The position numbers and the translations under genes are program-made. The notes beneath the pieces were generated by a model that was not told the origin of the DNA, ran no database searches, and saw only the letters and a program-made list of their open reading frames with translations. DNA of 64,000 nucleotides from Rhynchopus sp. YZ270_cl-10 (taxonomy: Eukaryota > Euglenozoa > Diplonemea > Diplonemida > Diplonemidae): contig OZ037892.1 of assembly GCA_964035575.1 (NCBI GenBank), positions 310,001 through 374,000 on the forward strand, written 5' to 3'. Shown piece after piece: positions 49,298 to 59,147 of the stretch. How positions within the stretch are numbered: position 1 is the first letter of the stretch; the number at the start of each line of letters is the position of its first letter.

Positions 49298-51541
49298 TTA
49301 GAACGCCATCCGCGAGAGCGCTTCAGCCTCTGAGACCATGCCATGACTCGCATGGGTGGTGTTCCCTATCTCTGCAGCCCCTTGCTGGTAACCCCGGGTA
49401 CTTGCCTTCAGACAGCTGGTTGGGTTTGCCGTTGTGAAGGACACCCTCCGGTTTTTGCTCCCTTTTTGAGGTGTCCCATTCCCACTCGGGGTCCCAGCTC
49501 CGGCGTACGGCTCTTCAGGGCTTACCTCACCAGACCCTTTCTTCCTTTTTGGAGGCAGCACCCATGAACTGCTTGACCCCACCCGGCTAACCTGGGGTGA
49601 CGGAGACGAGCCATGTCTCGCGGACCCAGATCGAACCCTCCCTTGAGGGAGTGGCGGGGGTGTCATCGTTGCTGTCGGCGGGGTTTGTGTGATAGAGGTG
49701 GCACGGAGTCTGCCTATCGCTTCGCGACGCTGTTCGATCTCCTCGAGCAGGCGCTGTTCATTTGGTGTATATGTTTTGGCAAAAGGTGGGGACAAGCCTG
49801 TTTCGTCTGGCTGTGCTCCTTCTGCATATGTCTTTGCTCGGGGAGTGTCAAACTCTAAGGCATTTGGCGCGTGAAGTGCGTCAATGGCATCCTCATCATC
49901 CTCATCAGTAGTAGTGTCGCTGAGCTGTTCAGCGGCAATGGTGAAGGCTCTGATGTTCGTTTCAAATTCCTTAACCCGCGCGCTCGCTGCCTCCCACCCC
50001 GTCATATTCGATGACTGTGTCTGCTCCGTGCTCAAGATATTCCGTTCCTCACCCGGGCGTATCTGTAATTCCATCAAATCCTCGTTTTTTTCATTTTCAT
50101 CCGTCTTCTTCATCCCCCTAACAATACAGAAAACAACGAGAACGCAGATGAGAAGCGCTCCACAGATTCCAATCACAATGAAGATGAAGGTATCACCGCT
50201 TGAGGTCTCCGCTTCGGTGGATGCAACGGTACAGAGGGAGGCTGCGGGGGTCCATTCGCATTGAAGCTGATGTGAGTTGCTTTTCCCTGAACAGGTTGCT
50301 TCTGAGGGGTATGATTGGCATTCAATCAAATCCTCGCAACCTGCACCCCAGACACACAGCTTTGTCCCCAAACAATCCTCCTCCAGCTTCGCACCACACA
50401 GCCCTGCCACCTTTCCTTCACACACCCCCAAATGAAAATTCCATGCACACATTGTCACATCCCTCTCTCTGCACCCTCCGATTGTCGTCTCTTCTGCACA
50501 CACATCTGCTATAGAAGGTGCATCAGTCACGATAGGTTCCATATGCACTAATATCATTGGACCAATGCTGGACGGTGGAGTGTCAAAGAGACCGGCTGGG
50601 TCGAAGACCCGGGTTTGTAGGGTCGTTGCAGGAGTAGGGTCGGAGAGGTGGGCTGTGAAGAGGGAGAGCTCCGCACCGTTTATATCGCCGATGTAGACCA
50701 TCATATCTGGTGTGTTGCGGAGAAGTGCAAACCCGCCTTGGAGAGTGGCGTGCAGAACAGACGGGCTTCCCCAGATCACCCTAGGGGGTAAATGAGGGCT
50801 AGGATATTCAAACTGTAAAAGCGTGTTGTCATTCTTTGTTGCCCCCACATCGCGTGTCATAAGCCGTACATCGTTCCCCGCAACCTCAATAAAGGAGATG
50901 CTAGACGCAGCGCTGAGTACATTGTGAAAATCCTTAAACACCTCCACAACAGCAACCCCGGCCCCCAACACTGCTTTGTATACTACGTTTGACAGTGCGT
51001 AGTGCAGGTGGAGCTCGCCTCCCAGCTTCTTCAAAAAAACCGTCCCTCCGTCGGGGCGTTCACCGCGAGACACCTCTTCGGTGACAACCTCTGGTGGAGG
51101 CATTGCCGTAAGGTCAGCATATGAAACGGACTGAACGGAGAAGAGAAACCCATTGTTTTCGGTGTACACAGAAAGATAGAGCATCTCTGCAGCGGGGTCG
51201 AGAGCGCAGCCAAGAACGACCGCCCCATCAAGAGAAAGCACAGCAGGAACAGACGCCGCAGTGTGAAAGAACTCTGCCATGTAGATAATGGTGTTTGTTG
51301 CTGTGTTCTCCGCCCAGAAGACGTACCCACGCCCCTCGTCGACACACATGTTTGATACCGTAGGGGCCTCGGGGTGTGGTGTGGTGGTGCGAGCATGCGG
51401 CACTAATGTGCGAAGGCGCTCGCCATCTGATTGCACCGCATGGAGCCCCGTAGGAGTGAGGAACAGTGCCGTCTCATCGCTGGTTTGTGTGGATACTTGG
51501 TGGAGAAGTGCAGCGCACAGAAGATGTTTTATCAGAAACAT
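49298..51541 (-). CDS. Type I membrane protein with Cys-rich ectodomain
   Basis: 747 residues. A signal peptide (MFLIKHLLCAALLHQVSTQ) precedes about 320 residues of β-rich repeats (for example MCVDEGRGYVFWAENTATN, VYIGDINGAEL) that look like a β-propeller. A cysteine-rich segment follows (about 335-425, including CRERDVTMCAWNFHLGVC and LCVWGAGC), with plexin/PSI-like spacing. One membrane helix (IVIGICGALLICVLVVFCIV) is followed by a 270-residue acidic then Ser/Pro-rich cytosolic tail. KNRRVSF in the tail fits an RVxF docking motif for protein phosphatase 1. A surface receptor or adhesin is likely, by inference. The ATG sits 3 nt after a strong acceptor-like CTTCATCCATCAG. No intron is seen. 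Confidence 0.78.
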   Translation of the reverse strand: MFLIKHLLCAALLHQVSTQTSDETALFLTPTGLHAVQSDGERLRTLVPHARTTTPHPEAPTVSNMCVDEGRGYVFWAENTATNTIIYMAEFFHTAASVPAVLSLDGAVVLGCALDPAAEMLYLSVYTENNGFLFSVQSVSYADLTAMPPPEVVTEEVSRGERPDGGTVFLKKLGGELHLHYALSNVVYKAVLGAGVAVVEVFKDFHNVLSAASSISFIEVAGNDVRLMTRDVGATKNDNTLLQFEYPSPHLPPRVIWGSPSVLHATLQGGFALLRNTPDMMVYIGDINGAELSLFTAHLSDPTPATTLQTRVFDPAGLFDTPPSSIGPMILVHMEPIVTDAPSIADVCAEETTIGGCRERDVTMCAWNFHLGVCEGKVAGLCGAKLEEDCLGTKLCVWGAGCEDLIECQSYPSEATCSGKSNSHQLQCEWTPAASLCTVASTEAETSSGDTFIFIVIGICGALLICVLVVFCIVRGMKKTDENEKNEDLMELQIRPGEERNILSTEQTQSSNMTGWEAASARVKEFETNIRAFTIAAEQLSDTTTDEDDEDAIDALHAPNALEFDTPRAKTYAEGAQPDETGLSPPFAKTYTPNEQRLLEEIEQRREAIGRLRATSITQTPPTATMTPPPLPQGRVRSGSARHGSSPSPQVSRVGSSSSWVLPPKRKKGSGEVSPEEPYAGAGTPSGNGTPQKGSKNRRVSFTTANPTSCLKASTRGYQQGAAEIGNTTHASHGMVSEAEALSRMAF

Positions 51542-52444
51542 ATGCTGATGGATGAAGGGGGTGGTGTGCGGGGAGGTGGAGAGGTAGAGAGGGAGAACAC
51601 CCAGGGGGGTGAGTTCAGATTTCCTCCTTCATGCCACATGACCATGATGGAGAGGGCAACGCAGCATTCAGAGGAGACATGCCACCTCAATACCAGGACG
51701 TGGCAACTGTGAGCACACGTCTGCCCCACCTTCGCCTGCGCTGGTCAATCACCAGCTACAGTGCCCCAGAAGCGGGCATTTTCAGAAGCATATTCATGAT
51801 CTTGACAGTGAAACGAGTCTTACTGCGGACTTTCTTCTACTCCTCCACTTCGTCAACGCGTCTATATACGCAGCGTACGTGAAGAAATGGCGCGGAAAGA
51901 ACCCAGGCGGCGGGGGGGGTGACGGATGTCAACAAGGAGACGCAACAGATGCACACCATCAGCTTAGTGCTGAAAAGGAAGGTGGTCACCCAGGACCTGA
52001 CAAGAGGGGGATCATCGTGCTGAGCTGCACAAAACCAAATTTGCAACAGTAAAAAAAAATAGTTACCTTTATTTTGTTCTTTATTTCTCGAGGTGGGTGA
52101 AGGAACCAGGGGCCGAGGAAGGAAGAAAGGAACGGAGGAAGAGGGGAAAATGCGTGACAACGGCCACGTCTTTTTTTCAAAAACTTCTTTTTTTTGTCAA
52201 AGGAATGTAGACATTCCCTCCCCCCTTCCCCCCCCGACTCCGCTAACTAAAAAATTGACTTTTCTTTTTCCCCTTGACTTCCATTTTTTCCATTTTTTCT
52301 TGGGATTTCTGATCCCCCCCCTTCCTCCTCCTCCTCCTCCCCACTATAGCCAACACCCACACCTTCATTTGATCCAAAAAAAAAAAAAAAGCTGACACTA
52401 CCGCTCCCCCCATCCCCAGAAAATCCCAAAAAAAAAGCCCATAT
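51542..52444. other. Intergenic, no gene recognised
   Basis: 51640-51870 has several short overlapping frames without recognisable content. 52180-52440 is pyrimidine- and A-rich. No repeat copy is noted. Confidence 0.45.
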
Positions 52445-54733
52445 CTAGAAGAGCTTGCCCTTCTTTTTAGAGGTCTTTGCTCGTTTCTTTTCGGGTTCCC
52501 CTGGAGTGAGCTGTTCTGACGTGGTGGCTTCCATCGCAGTTTTCAATGTTTTTGTTATGCCTTTTGCAAGGTCAATTGCAGTCTTAATGCCTTCTTCTGA
52601 GAGTCGTTTGCCACCTTCTTTGTATACATTGATAAGGCGTGAGGTGCTGTCGTGGACCACTGAGAACGAGGTCATCATGTCTTCTTCCTCCTTCGTCAGA
52701 TCCGGGAGGATCTCGCCCTGGAACATCCCCATTGTAACAGACACCGGGTAATGCGAGATCGCCAACTTCTTATCCTTCCCAACCACAGGCACCGGCAGGC
52801 CGTCCTCCAGCTCAATAGTCGGAATAGATGAGCGCAACAGTGCGCACACTGCAGCGTGCAGGCATGCATCACGCAAGGATCCATCGCAATTCAACACATA
52901 AACATCAACATGCAGATTTAACCTGAAAAGATTGCGTTAAAAAAAGTGTCCCTTAAGGGGAATATGAGGTAGAGCCCTTTTTAGAGTAGAAAGTGGTGAT
53001 AAAAACAAAAACAAAAACAAAATGGCGATTATCTCTGTATTGCTTTGGCTTTTGTCTATTATTAGGTGTAGGAGAGGCGCAAAAGGTGTGTGTGGTTGAT
53101 AACATATAGGGGTAATTCTTGTGCAGAATATGGCCTCAAAAAAAGGGTGTGTGTGTGTGTATATGGGGCTAGGCTGTACATACGCGCAAACCTTCTTCTC
53201 CACACAGAGCTGGCGGGTGTCGACCATTCCGCACGCATCAATCATCTTCTTCACGTATTGTGCAATGGAGTGGCCAAGCTGCTGATATTTCTGTAGGGTG
53301 TTGTTCGGTTGGGAGACATTTGAGGCAACGGATACGAGAATACTTTTTTCACTACAAAATGGATCTTATACAACGTTGCTTTGTATCTTGTTTTTTGGTT
53401 TGTTTGCGAGGAAACGTAATAAAGAAGTTTATGACACCACCCTTTAAAAATAAAATCACCGTGACGTCACAATCGTTATCGCACAGCATCAGGTTGTGCG
53501 GCTTTGTATAAAAAGGGGGTTTGTTGGGGATAGTGGGCATTTCCTCAAGAGAATCTGTACTTCATTGGTCCCTACCCAAATCCAGTGAAGCACCCCCCTC
53601 ACAGATTAAGGAGTCGACTACCCACCAGTCGGTTCCTCCCTCCCCTCCCCTTAATATCAAACTATACCGCGGTATACACATATCACTCACGGGATGGCAG
53701 ACATGACTGACAGCCCACACGCACAGTGGCAACTGATGGTGGAGAAGGCGCAACGTATCATGCGTGCGGGTGGACCGAGCGCGGTGGAAACTGCAACCGC
53801 GATCCTGAACCTCCTACTGGACGCCATGCTTACGAACTTGGGAGAGGCCGCAGCAGCCACACCAGCACCATCAACGAGAACAGCCTCTGCGCCAACACAG
53901 CAGCAGAGACCACCGCCTACGGGACCGCGGACGGAGCAGGCCCCGCCACTCAGCAACGCAGCCCCGATCCGCAAGAAGGCACCGGGGGGGCTGGACGCAC
54001 GTCCCCGCCTCGGTACGCGGCGACACCACCGCCTCTACCACTACACAGACACGGGCAGGGCCCCAACCTCACCTCCTCGCACCACGTGTCAAGCGGGGAG
54101 ACATCGGCACCGGCAACGCGCAGGGTGTCATCTTCGTGAAGTCGGGTAGGGAGGCGGCCGACGCAAAGACGCGTGTGAGCACCGTGAAAAATGGGCGGTA
54201 CTCCATTCTCAGTGAGACCCCTTTTGAAGGGAGCAAGCCGGTCGCCGTGCCGTCAACGATGGAGGGAAGAAATCCAGCCCTTTTAAAAAGAACCGTTTTG
54301 TGAGATGAACCCAAGACCAAGCCTCGCATCCTTAGTCACATGAGAGTCTAAGAAAAGACACAACAAACAAACATACCAAAAAGTCATAGTTCACGCCTTC
54401 TGCTGCAACCGAGGGGATGGTACAGCGAATCTCTAGCCGTCCCTCATCTGCGTCCTCACCTACGGGGGGTATGCAGCCGACACGTGTCGCGCAGAGGACA
54501 CGGCTGCCACCTTGGGTGACAAGAGCCGAGCCAAGGGACTTTGGCACCACGTTCCCGTCGACCGCGAACTGCCGTGTATCTGCCGTAGAACGTCCATCGT
54601 GACGCAGGCCCTGCTTCACCGCCTCGCTCTCATACTTCTGAAAGAAAAACCGTTCGTAGACCTCCAGCTCTTCCTTCAGCTCGGGGCTGATTGGTGTCGG
54701 GTTCTTCTCCGCTCCTCCGCGTGTTCGCTTCAT
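52445..54733 (-). CDS. EXOSC8: Exosome RNase PH-fold subunit, RRP43-like (3 exons)
   Basis: A non-catalytic ring subunit of the RNA exosome, which threads RNA to the processive nuclease for 3'-5' decay and processing. Exons: 54733-54377, 53290-53184 and 52922-52445, giving 313 residues. Landmarks: GLRHDGRSTADTRQF at the start of the fold, GSALVTQGGSRVLCATRV, then LCVEKKVC…VYVLNCDGSLRDAC and PDLTKEEEDMM, followed by a Lys-rich tail (KKRAKTSKKKGK). Both introns use GTATGT. For exon 2 the alternative donor GTTTGC gives a stop, so the phase-2 join was chosen. Intron 1 is 1086 nt and contains a plus-strand ORF and a family B copy. RRP42 is the main alternative; the family is firm, the exact subunit less so. 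Confidence 0.8.
53694..54149 (+). CDS. Unassigned plus-strand ORF inside the exosome gene intron
   Basis: 151 codons from an ATG at 53694, the only protein-like frame on the plus strand. Residues 1-50 look folded and helical (HAQWQLMVEKAQRIMRAGG; AILNLLLDAMLTNLG). The rest is Ala/Pro/Thr- then Arg-rich. From about 54085 a second frame continues protein-like (GDIGTGNAQGVIFVKSGREA) to a stop at 54303, suggesting a frameshift in a longer ORF of about 200 codons. GC content is well above the surrounding intron. It could be a decayed retroelement gag, a nested gene or a recent insertion. No function is assigned. Confidence 0.4.
   Translation: MADMTDSPHAQWQLMVEKAQRIMRAGGPSAVETATAILNLLLDAMLTNLGEAAAATPAPSTRTASAPTQQQRPPPTGPRTEQAPPLSNAAPIRKKAPGGLDARPRLGTRRHHRLYHYTDTGRAPTSPPRTTCQAGRHRHRQRAGCHLREVG
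54301..54344 (+). repeat. Family B hairpin in exosome gene intron 1 edge
   Basis: TGAGATGAACCCAAGACCAA then GCCTCGCATCCTTAGTCAC; the left arm carries a small insertion. Its left boundary touches the end of the plus-strand ORF. It crosses no exon (exon 1 ends at 54377). Confidence 0.6.
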
Positions 54734-55157
54734 TATTAAGAGAGAGAAAGAGAGAAAAAAACCCCTGTGTATCCTTTGGGTTGGGGGGGGGAAGATAAAC
54801 CGAAGAAAAAAAAATGGAAAAGTGAAGATGAACCTAAGTCTCTCGCTTAGTTACCTTGATCAGAAGCGTTATCGCGTAGTATCAGCTGTGTGGAAAAGGG
54901 CGTTATCGGGGAGAATGTTAAATACCCAGACGGAGTTCATGATTTTGGTATGTGCAACGTGGTGTTGCATGAATGTATGGTGTAGCGTGGATGCGTGAAG
55001 ATTGGACTGAAAAAAAGGGTATAAAATCTGAGCCTCGCGTTAATGAACGCTTCATTTTGAGAAGAAGAAAAAGAAGAAAAAACCCAATTCCCGTCTCACA
55101 ACAATGAGATCTACATTTTCCAATTCGATAAAAAAAAGTTGGCTTCCAAAAACCAGA
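54734..55157. other. Intergenic with a family B hairpin
   Basis: Contains a pyrimidine tract upstream of the exosome ATG, one family B copy and a CGTTATCGCG module. No gene is seen. Confidence 0.5.
54822..54860 (+). repeat. Family B hairpin with CGTTATCGCG module
   Basis: GAAGATGAACCTAAGTCTCT then CGCTTAGTTACCTTGATC; GCGTTATCGCGTAGTATCA follows, as at 49050. Confidence 0.7.
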
Positions 55158-57296
55158 TCAGAGCAGCTGCACTGTTCCATATCCAAGCCCGCCAACGGGG
55201 AGGACCGCCCGCCCTGCACGCATTTTCTGTCTGTATGGATCACCTTCTGGGTGAAGCGACTCGAGGGACCGCCACTTGCTTTCCATGATGCGCCTTTCGG
55301 GTCTTTTGTTGTCGGGCTTCTCCTCCCAGTGGATAGGTGGGTCTTGCATAGTGTCCTCTACCTGTAAGGTGAGTGTCGAGCTAGGGTCGCAATCCGCATC
55401 GGCCAAGAGCAACCCCGTGTCGCGCTTTGCTTCGAGGTATTCAGACAAAGACCCTGCCGCGTCTTCAGACGCAACCTGCTGCAGAGCTGTCGCAGAGGCA
55501 CGCTGCTTTGTCTTTTTCAACTGTTTTGTCAGCTTTTTTGCTTGTCTTTTGGAAAGTGTTGCGCTCGCAAGCTCGCTCGACCCTACCGACGCCGTCACAA
55601 CCAACCCACTACTCTCCCCTCCATCGCCCAACGCAGGGGCAATCGAAAGACCGATTTTGGAAAAGCTGGAGTCCAGAGTCATGCGTTCGCTTGGGGTGAG
55701 AGCGGGGTAGAGCGGGGTTGAAAGGAGGGAGGCAGCGCGTTGGAAGAGCGGTGTTGCGTCGAAGCACATCGGGAACTCTTGCGACAGTGTTGCGTAGCAT
55801 TGCAGGAGGGCAACTAGCTCATGTTTTTCGTAGAAACGGAGGCCAGAGGCGGCGTACTTTGCCATCTTCGCTTGCGACACCTCAATGTGTACCTGCACAT
55901 ATTCTGGAGAAAACGCACGCAACCTTGCAAACCCCCACAACGTTCCCACCATTTCCGTCGCAGAAAACGACGCCAACCGATGCATAGTCTCCTCAGTGAT
56001 CGCCTTCACAACGAGGTTGTGTTTGTATCCAATCGAGGCATACGCCCAGATAACCTTCGTTATGAAGGAAGGGTCCATCTTGGTGATGCTGCTGTTATAA
56101 CGGACCGATTCGTAGCGAATGTCTTTGCGGTCGATTCCGGTGCTTTTCTTGGCATGCTTGTAGGAAGACTCTCTCTTATCCATGATGTATTCTGTCAGAT
56201 AGTCACCCACATCTTGGTATAGGTTCTGAGCAAAGTGACGGTGGCCGTTGGCAAGAGTGTTTTCTTCGTCTTGCTTTTGGAGGGTAAGCTGGGTGTCGAC
56301 GTAGCTAGTGGTGGCCATGCTCCAGAGAAGCTCTGCTGCGTTCTGTGGGGTAAGGACCAAGGCATAGGCTGCGCCTGATGCATGGAATGTTGTGTCGGAA
56401 CGTTGTCTTTGGATTAACGTCTTTGCTATCCGAGAGGCTTCGTCAAACAACCCCGTAGAAGCAAGACGTGCCCGCGCACACCCCGTTGTCAGCGCAACCC
56501 ACTCATCAATAGACAAAGGCGAGCTCTGCACACCCCATTCGTCAGTCCGTTCGTTCACCGTGGTGCTCTTTTGGTGGAAAACCACTGCCTCCAGGGATTT
56601 GAGGGCAACAGCCGCCTCAGCTCTGATGGAGGCCCTGAAGGCATCTACCTCACTACTGCCTACTGTGAAGTGCTGTAGGCTCGCTCTAGGGTCGATCAGA
56701 ACGCCGGCACCCATTGTTAACCTGAGAAGTCCTTGGCATGCAGTGTGGATGGCGTGGTGACGTCCTTGGTAGTCCCCCTCAGCTTCGTAGATTTCATCAA
56801 GGAGCGTTTCGGTGTGGCTTGCAGTGCGGAGCGCGGTCTCGCGGAGTGCTGTGCACCAAACCTCATGCGGTATCGCCACCGCTACTGCTGTCCCGGTGGA
56901 GAGCAATCTGCTCAACCCAAGAAACATTGCTGCAGCGTTCTCTGCACTGAGCCCCCGGAGAAGCTCGCACAGTCCACCCCTCAGCGAATCCTCCAACGAC
57001 ACAACCTCATTCGACCCCACAGGAAACTTCGCCCAACGCCGTGCCACCACCATTGGCCCTTCATTGAATATATGCCTCTTATCTGTAAAGGCACGTGCCC
57101 GCTCCTGAGCTACCTCTGTCGGCAATGAAAGAAGCAATGCGTCGACAGAAAGCGTGCCTTCACTCTGCATCACGGTGTGGAGATGCTTAGGGACACGCAT
57201 GGTCAAGGTAGTAGGGGGAGGGTCGAGGGGTTGTGGTGTGGGGTCGATTGCAGTGGAGGTAAGGCGTTTGCAGCATGATAAACATCGGCGAGACAT
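55158..57296 (-). CDS. Helical-repeat protein, probably organellar RNA-binding
   Basis: 712 residues. The N-terminus is short, basic and Ser/Cys-rich (MSRRCLSCCKRLTSTAID), consistent with a mitochondrial presequence. The body is α-helical with repeated motifs of the kind found in FASTK/RAP and heptatricopeptide proteins: AAELLWSMATTSYVD, FITKVIWAYASIGYKHNL, EMVGTLWGFARLRAFSPEY and ELVALLQCYATLSQEF. These families stabilise or process organelle RNAs. The C-terminal 150 residues are basic (KRQAKKLTKQLKKTKQRA), then extended and poorly structured; I do not see a clear RAP domain. No intron is needed. The ATG follows a pyrimidine-rich stretch (CCCCCCTTTTTTCTCTTCA). Confidence 0.68.
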   Translation of the reverse strand: MSRRCLSCCKRLTSTAIDPTPQPLDPPPTTLTMRVPKHLHTVMQSEGTLSVDALLLSLPTEVAQERARAFTDKRHIFNEGPMVVARRWAKFPVGSNEVVSLEDSLRGGLCELLRGLSAENAAAMFLGLSRLLSTGTAVAVAIPHEVWCTALRETALRTASHTETLLDEIYEAEGDYQGRHHAIHTACQGLLRLTMGAGVLIDPRASLQHFTVGSSEVDAFRASIRAEAAVALKSLEAVVFHQKSTTVNERTDEWGVQSSPLSIDEWVALTTGCARARLASTGLFDEASRIAKTLIQRQRSDTTFHASGAAYALVLTPQNAAELLWSMATTSYVDTQLTLQKQDEENTLANGHRHFAQNLYQDVGDYLTEYIMDKRESSYKHAKKSTGIDRKDIRYESVRYNSSITKMDPSFITKVIWAYASIGYKHNLVVKAITEETMHRLASFSATEMVGTLWGFARLRAFSPEYVQVHIEVSQAKMAKYAASGLRFYEKHELVALLQCYATLSQEFPMCFDATPLFQRAASLLSTPLYPALTPSERMTLDSSFSKIGLSIAPALGDGGESSGLVVTASVGSSELASATLSKRQAKKLTKQLKKTKQRASATALQQVASEDAAGSLSEYLEAKRDTGLLLADADCDPSSTLTLQVEDTMQDPPIHWEEKPDNKRPERRIMESKWRSLESLHPEGDPYRQKMRAGRAVLPVGGLGYGTVQLL

Positions 57297-57375
57297 TGAA
57301 GAGAAAAAAGGGGGGAGGATGAGGCCTAGATAGTGGATGGGAGGAGAAAAAGTTAGATACCTTTTGGTGTGGCGT

Positions 57376-57446
57376 ATTATGGTGATCTCTGATCATCTCG
57401 GTGAGACACGTAACAGGCTGTGAGCTAACTGAGAGCTAGTGAAAAA
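57376..57446 (+). repeat. Direct repeat of 60567-60634
   Basis: GGTGATCTCTGATCATCTC, ACACGTAACAGGCTGTGAG, CTGAGAGCTAGTG; about 85-90 % of positions appear shared by eye. Confidence 0.65.
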
Positions 57447-57475
57447 AATCTCTCCCCGTTCATAGATCACCCACG

Positions 57476-57545
57476 CATTCGTACAAAATTATCGAGAAAA
57501 AAAGGTCGAACATTATTTACGGTCGACAATTTTTACGAATGCGGG
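57476..57545. mobile_element. Small palindromic MITE-like element
   Basis: Arms CGCATTCGTACAAAATTATC and its near-complement at 57524-57545 enclose AAAGGTCGAACATTATTTACG. It is related to 63183-63288. Confidence 0.6.
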
Positions 57546-57770
57546 AACTCCTTTTTGATAATAGAATAAAAAGCTCTGTGCATTTCATAATGGGACCCCA
57601 TCATGACATGGACCCATTCTTTGCCCTGCAGCACTCCATGAGGGTCCTGGTGCACGGTGGAGGTGGAGATGGGGGGGGAATAGGCTTTTTTTTCTTCTTT
57701 TTTTCGACAGCAAATAACATCCTTTGGCAAAGACCTAAACGAAAAGAAAAAAGAAAGAGGAAAAAAAGTT

Positions 57771-57810
57771 TGGAAGATGAACCTAAGCCTCGCGTATGCT
57801 TAGTCAGCTT
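57771..57810 (+). repeat. Family B hairpin
   Basis: TGGAAGATGAACCTAAGCCT then CGCGTATGCTTAGTCAGCTT. Confidence 0.7.
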
Positions 57811-58182
57811 AAACACTTGACGGGGCGGAGGTCGGGATCTCTGTTCGCAGATAGGGGGTCGCAGAATACTGCGCAGATTAGAGATGTCAAGACTTTTTCA
57901 TCTGTGAAAAAAGAAGAAAAAAAAATGAAATTGAATTGTGCCGTCTCTGGACAGGCACCAAGATAAAAACTTTTGTTTGATTATATACTTCTATCACTAG
58001 ATAACAGCCACGCAACCGAGGCACCAAGATAAAAACGCGAATAGTTTCTAATCAAAAAAAGAACAAAACAATCATGAGTGCACCACTCCCGATACTGTTC
58101 CCCACCTTTTTTAAGAAAAGGGAGGAAAGCTTTAAAAAAAAATTGATCCTCTGCAGGTGCAGGTACATAAAATTGAGAGATT

Positions 58183-58208
58183 GGATGTGCCTCACTGCAC
58201 ACCTCGTC
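58183..58208 (+). repeat. Family C hairpin, shortened
   Basis: GGATGTGCCTCACTGCACAC then CTC. Confidence 0.45.
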
Positions 58209-58565
58209 TTGAAGGGGGGGGAGGTGAAGTTGAAACAGTACAAACAGGACTCTGCGAACTTGAGTTCGCTAAAAGGGACCACAGAACCAGGGAAATAGCT
58301 GTAGGCGAATGATGCGATGTCACATAATTCCATATTTTGGAGGAAAAAATCAAAGCTATTTCTATGCACAGAACGTGCAAAAAAAAAACACATCAAAATT
58401 GATCATCTGCTCTCCACAAATGACCCCCTTTTTATGAAAGATGACTGTCTTGGGCAACAAAAAAAAACATCGAACCAAAGCTGCACCCCCTTTTGAAGAT
58501 AGAAATATTTATCACATTCCCCCCCCCGGTAAAGTTCGCTGCATCAACGCTTGATGCACGAAACA

Positions 58566-58605
58566 AAACCTGTAACATAATTTGCCTCTCGCACACACAT
58601 CTCTC
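58566..58605 (+). repeat. Family C hairpin
   Basis: ATAATTTGCCTCTCGCACAC then ACATCTCTCG. Confidence 0.5.
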
Positions 58606-58723
58606 GCTACAGCAACAAAAGAAGCAAAATACCCGAACACCACAGAGCCGAATTCACACGAATCTTCGACTGCCTTACATCCTCAGAGAAGGAAGAAGAG
58701 AATGTGCGACACAGAAAATTCAC

Positions 58724-58806
58724 CTTGAAATACAAAGCCCTCTCATGACAGTGTACCTTGGTTATATGACAGGGTGCACCGTGGGTGGAGACCCCAACCA
58801 TGCATC
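58724..58806 (+). repeat. Family E element, complete
   Basis: CCTTGAAATACAAAGCCCTC, TCATGACAGTGTACCTTGG, GGGTGCACCGTGGGTGGAG, then CCCCAACCATGC. This is the reference copy for the right-half fragments at 13638 and 36043. Confidence 0.7.
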
Positions 58807-59147
58807 CATTGAAAACAAATCTTGTACGATGAATGTACACTACAAAAAAAAAGTGAAAAGCTTAGATGAAGTTAGCCACGTCAACAACAAAAATATATGG
58901 AAGTCAAAAGGTGCAACGAACAGCACCTCTCTGTAGCTGCAGACTCCGGTACTCCGCCATGAGTATCGAACCCTGGGGGCCACTTCATTGGAACACATGG
59001 GGGGATGGCGCTTCATTGACGCACACACGACGGTGAAGTCATACATGATGGTACGTACGTAAAACGCGCAAAAAACGTGCAAAAAACGTACAAAAAACAC
59101 AAAAACGTACTACGTTTTTCAAAAATAATCAAAATAATCACTTTTTA

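Larger units (their letters stand above)
57297..58723. other. Intergenic with short repeats
   Basis: Contains a direct repeat shared with 60567-60634 (57376-57446, AGACACGTAACAGGCTGTGA), a small TIR element (57476-57545), and family B and C hairpins. No gene is seen. Confidence 0.5.
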
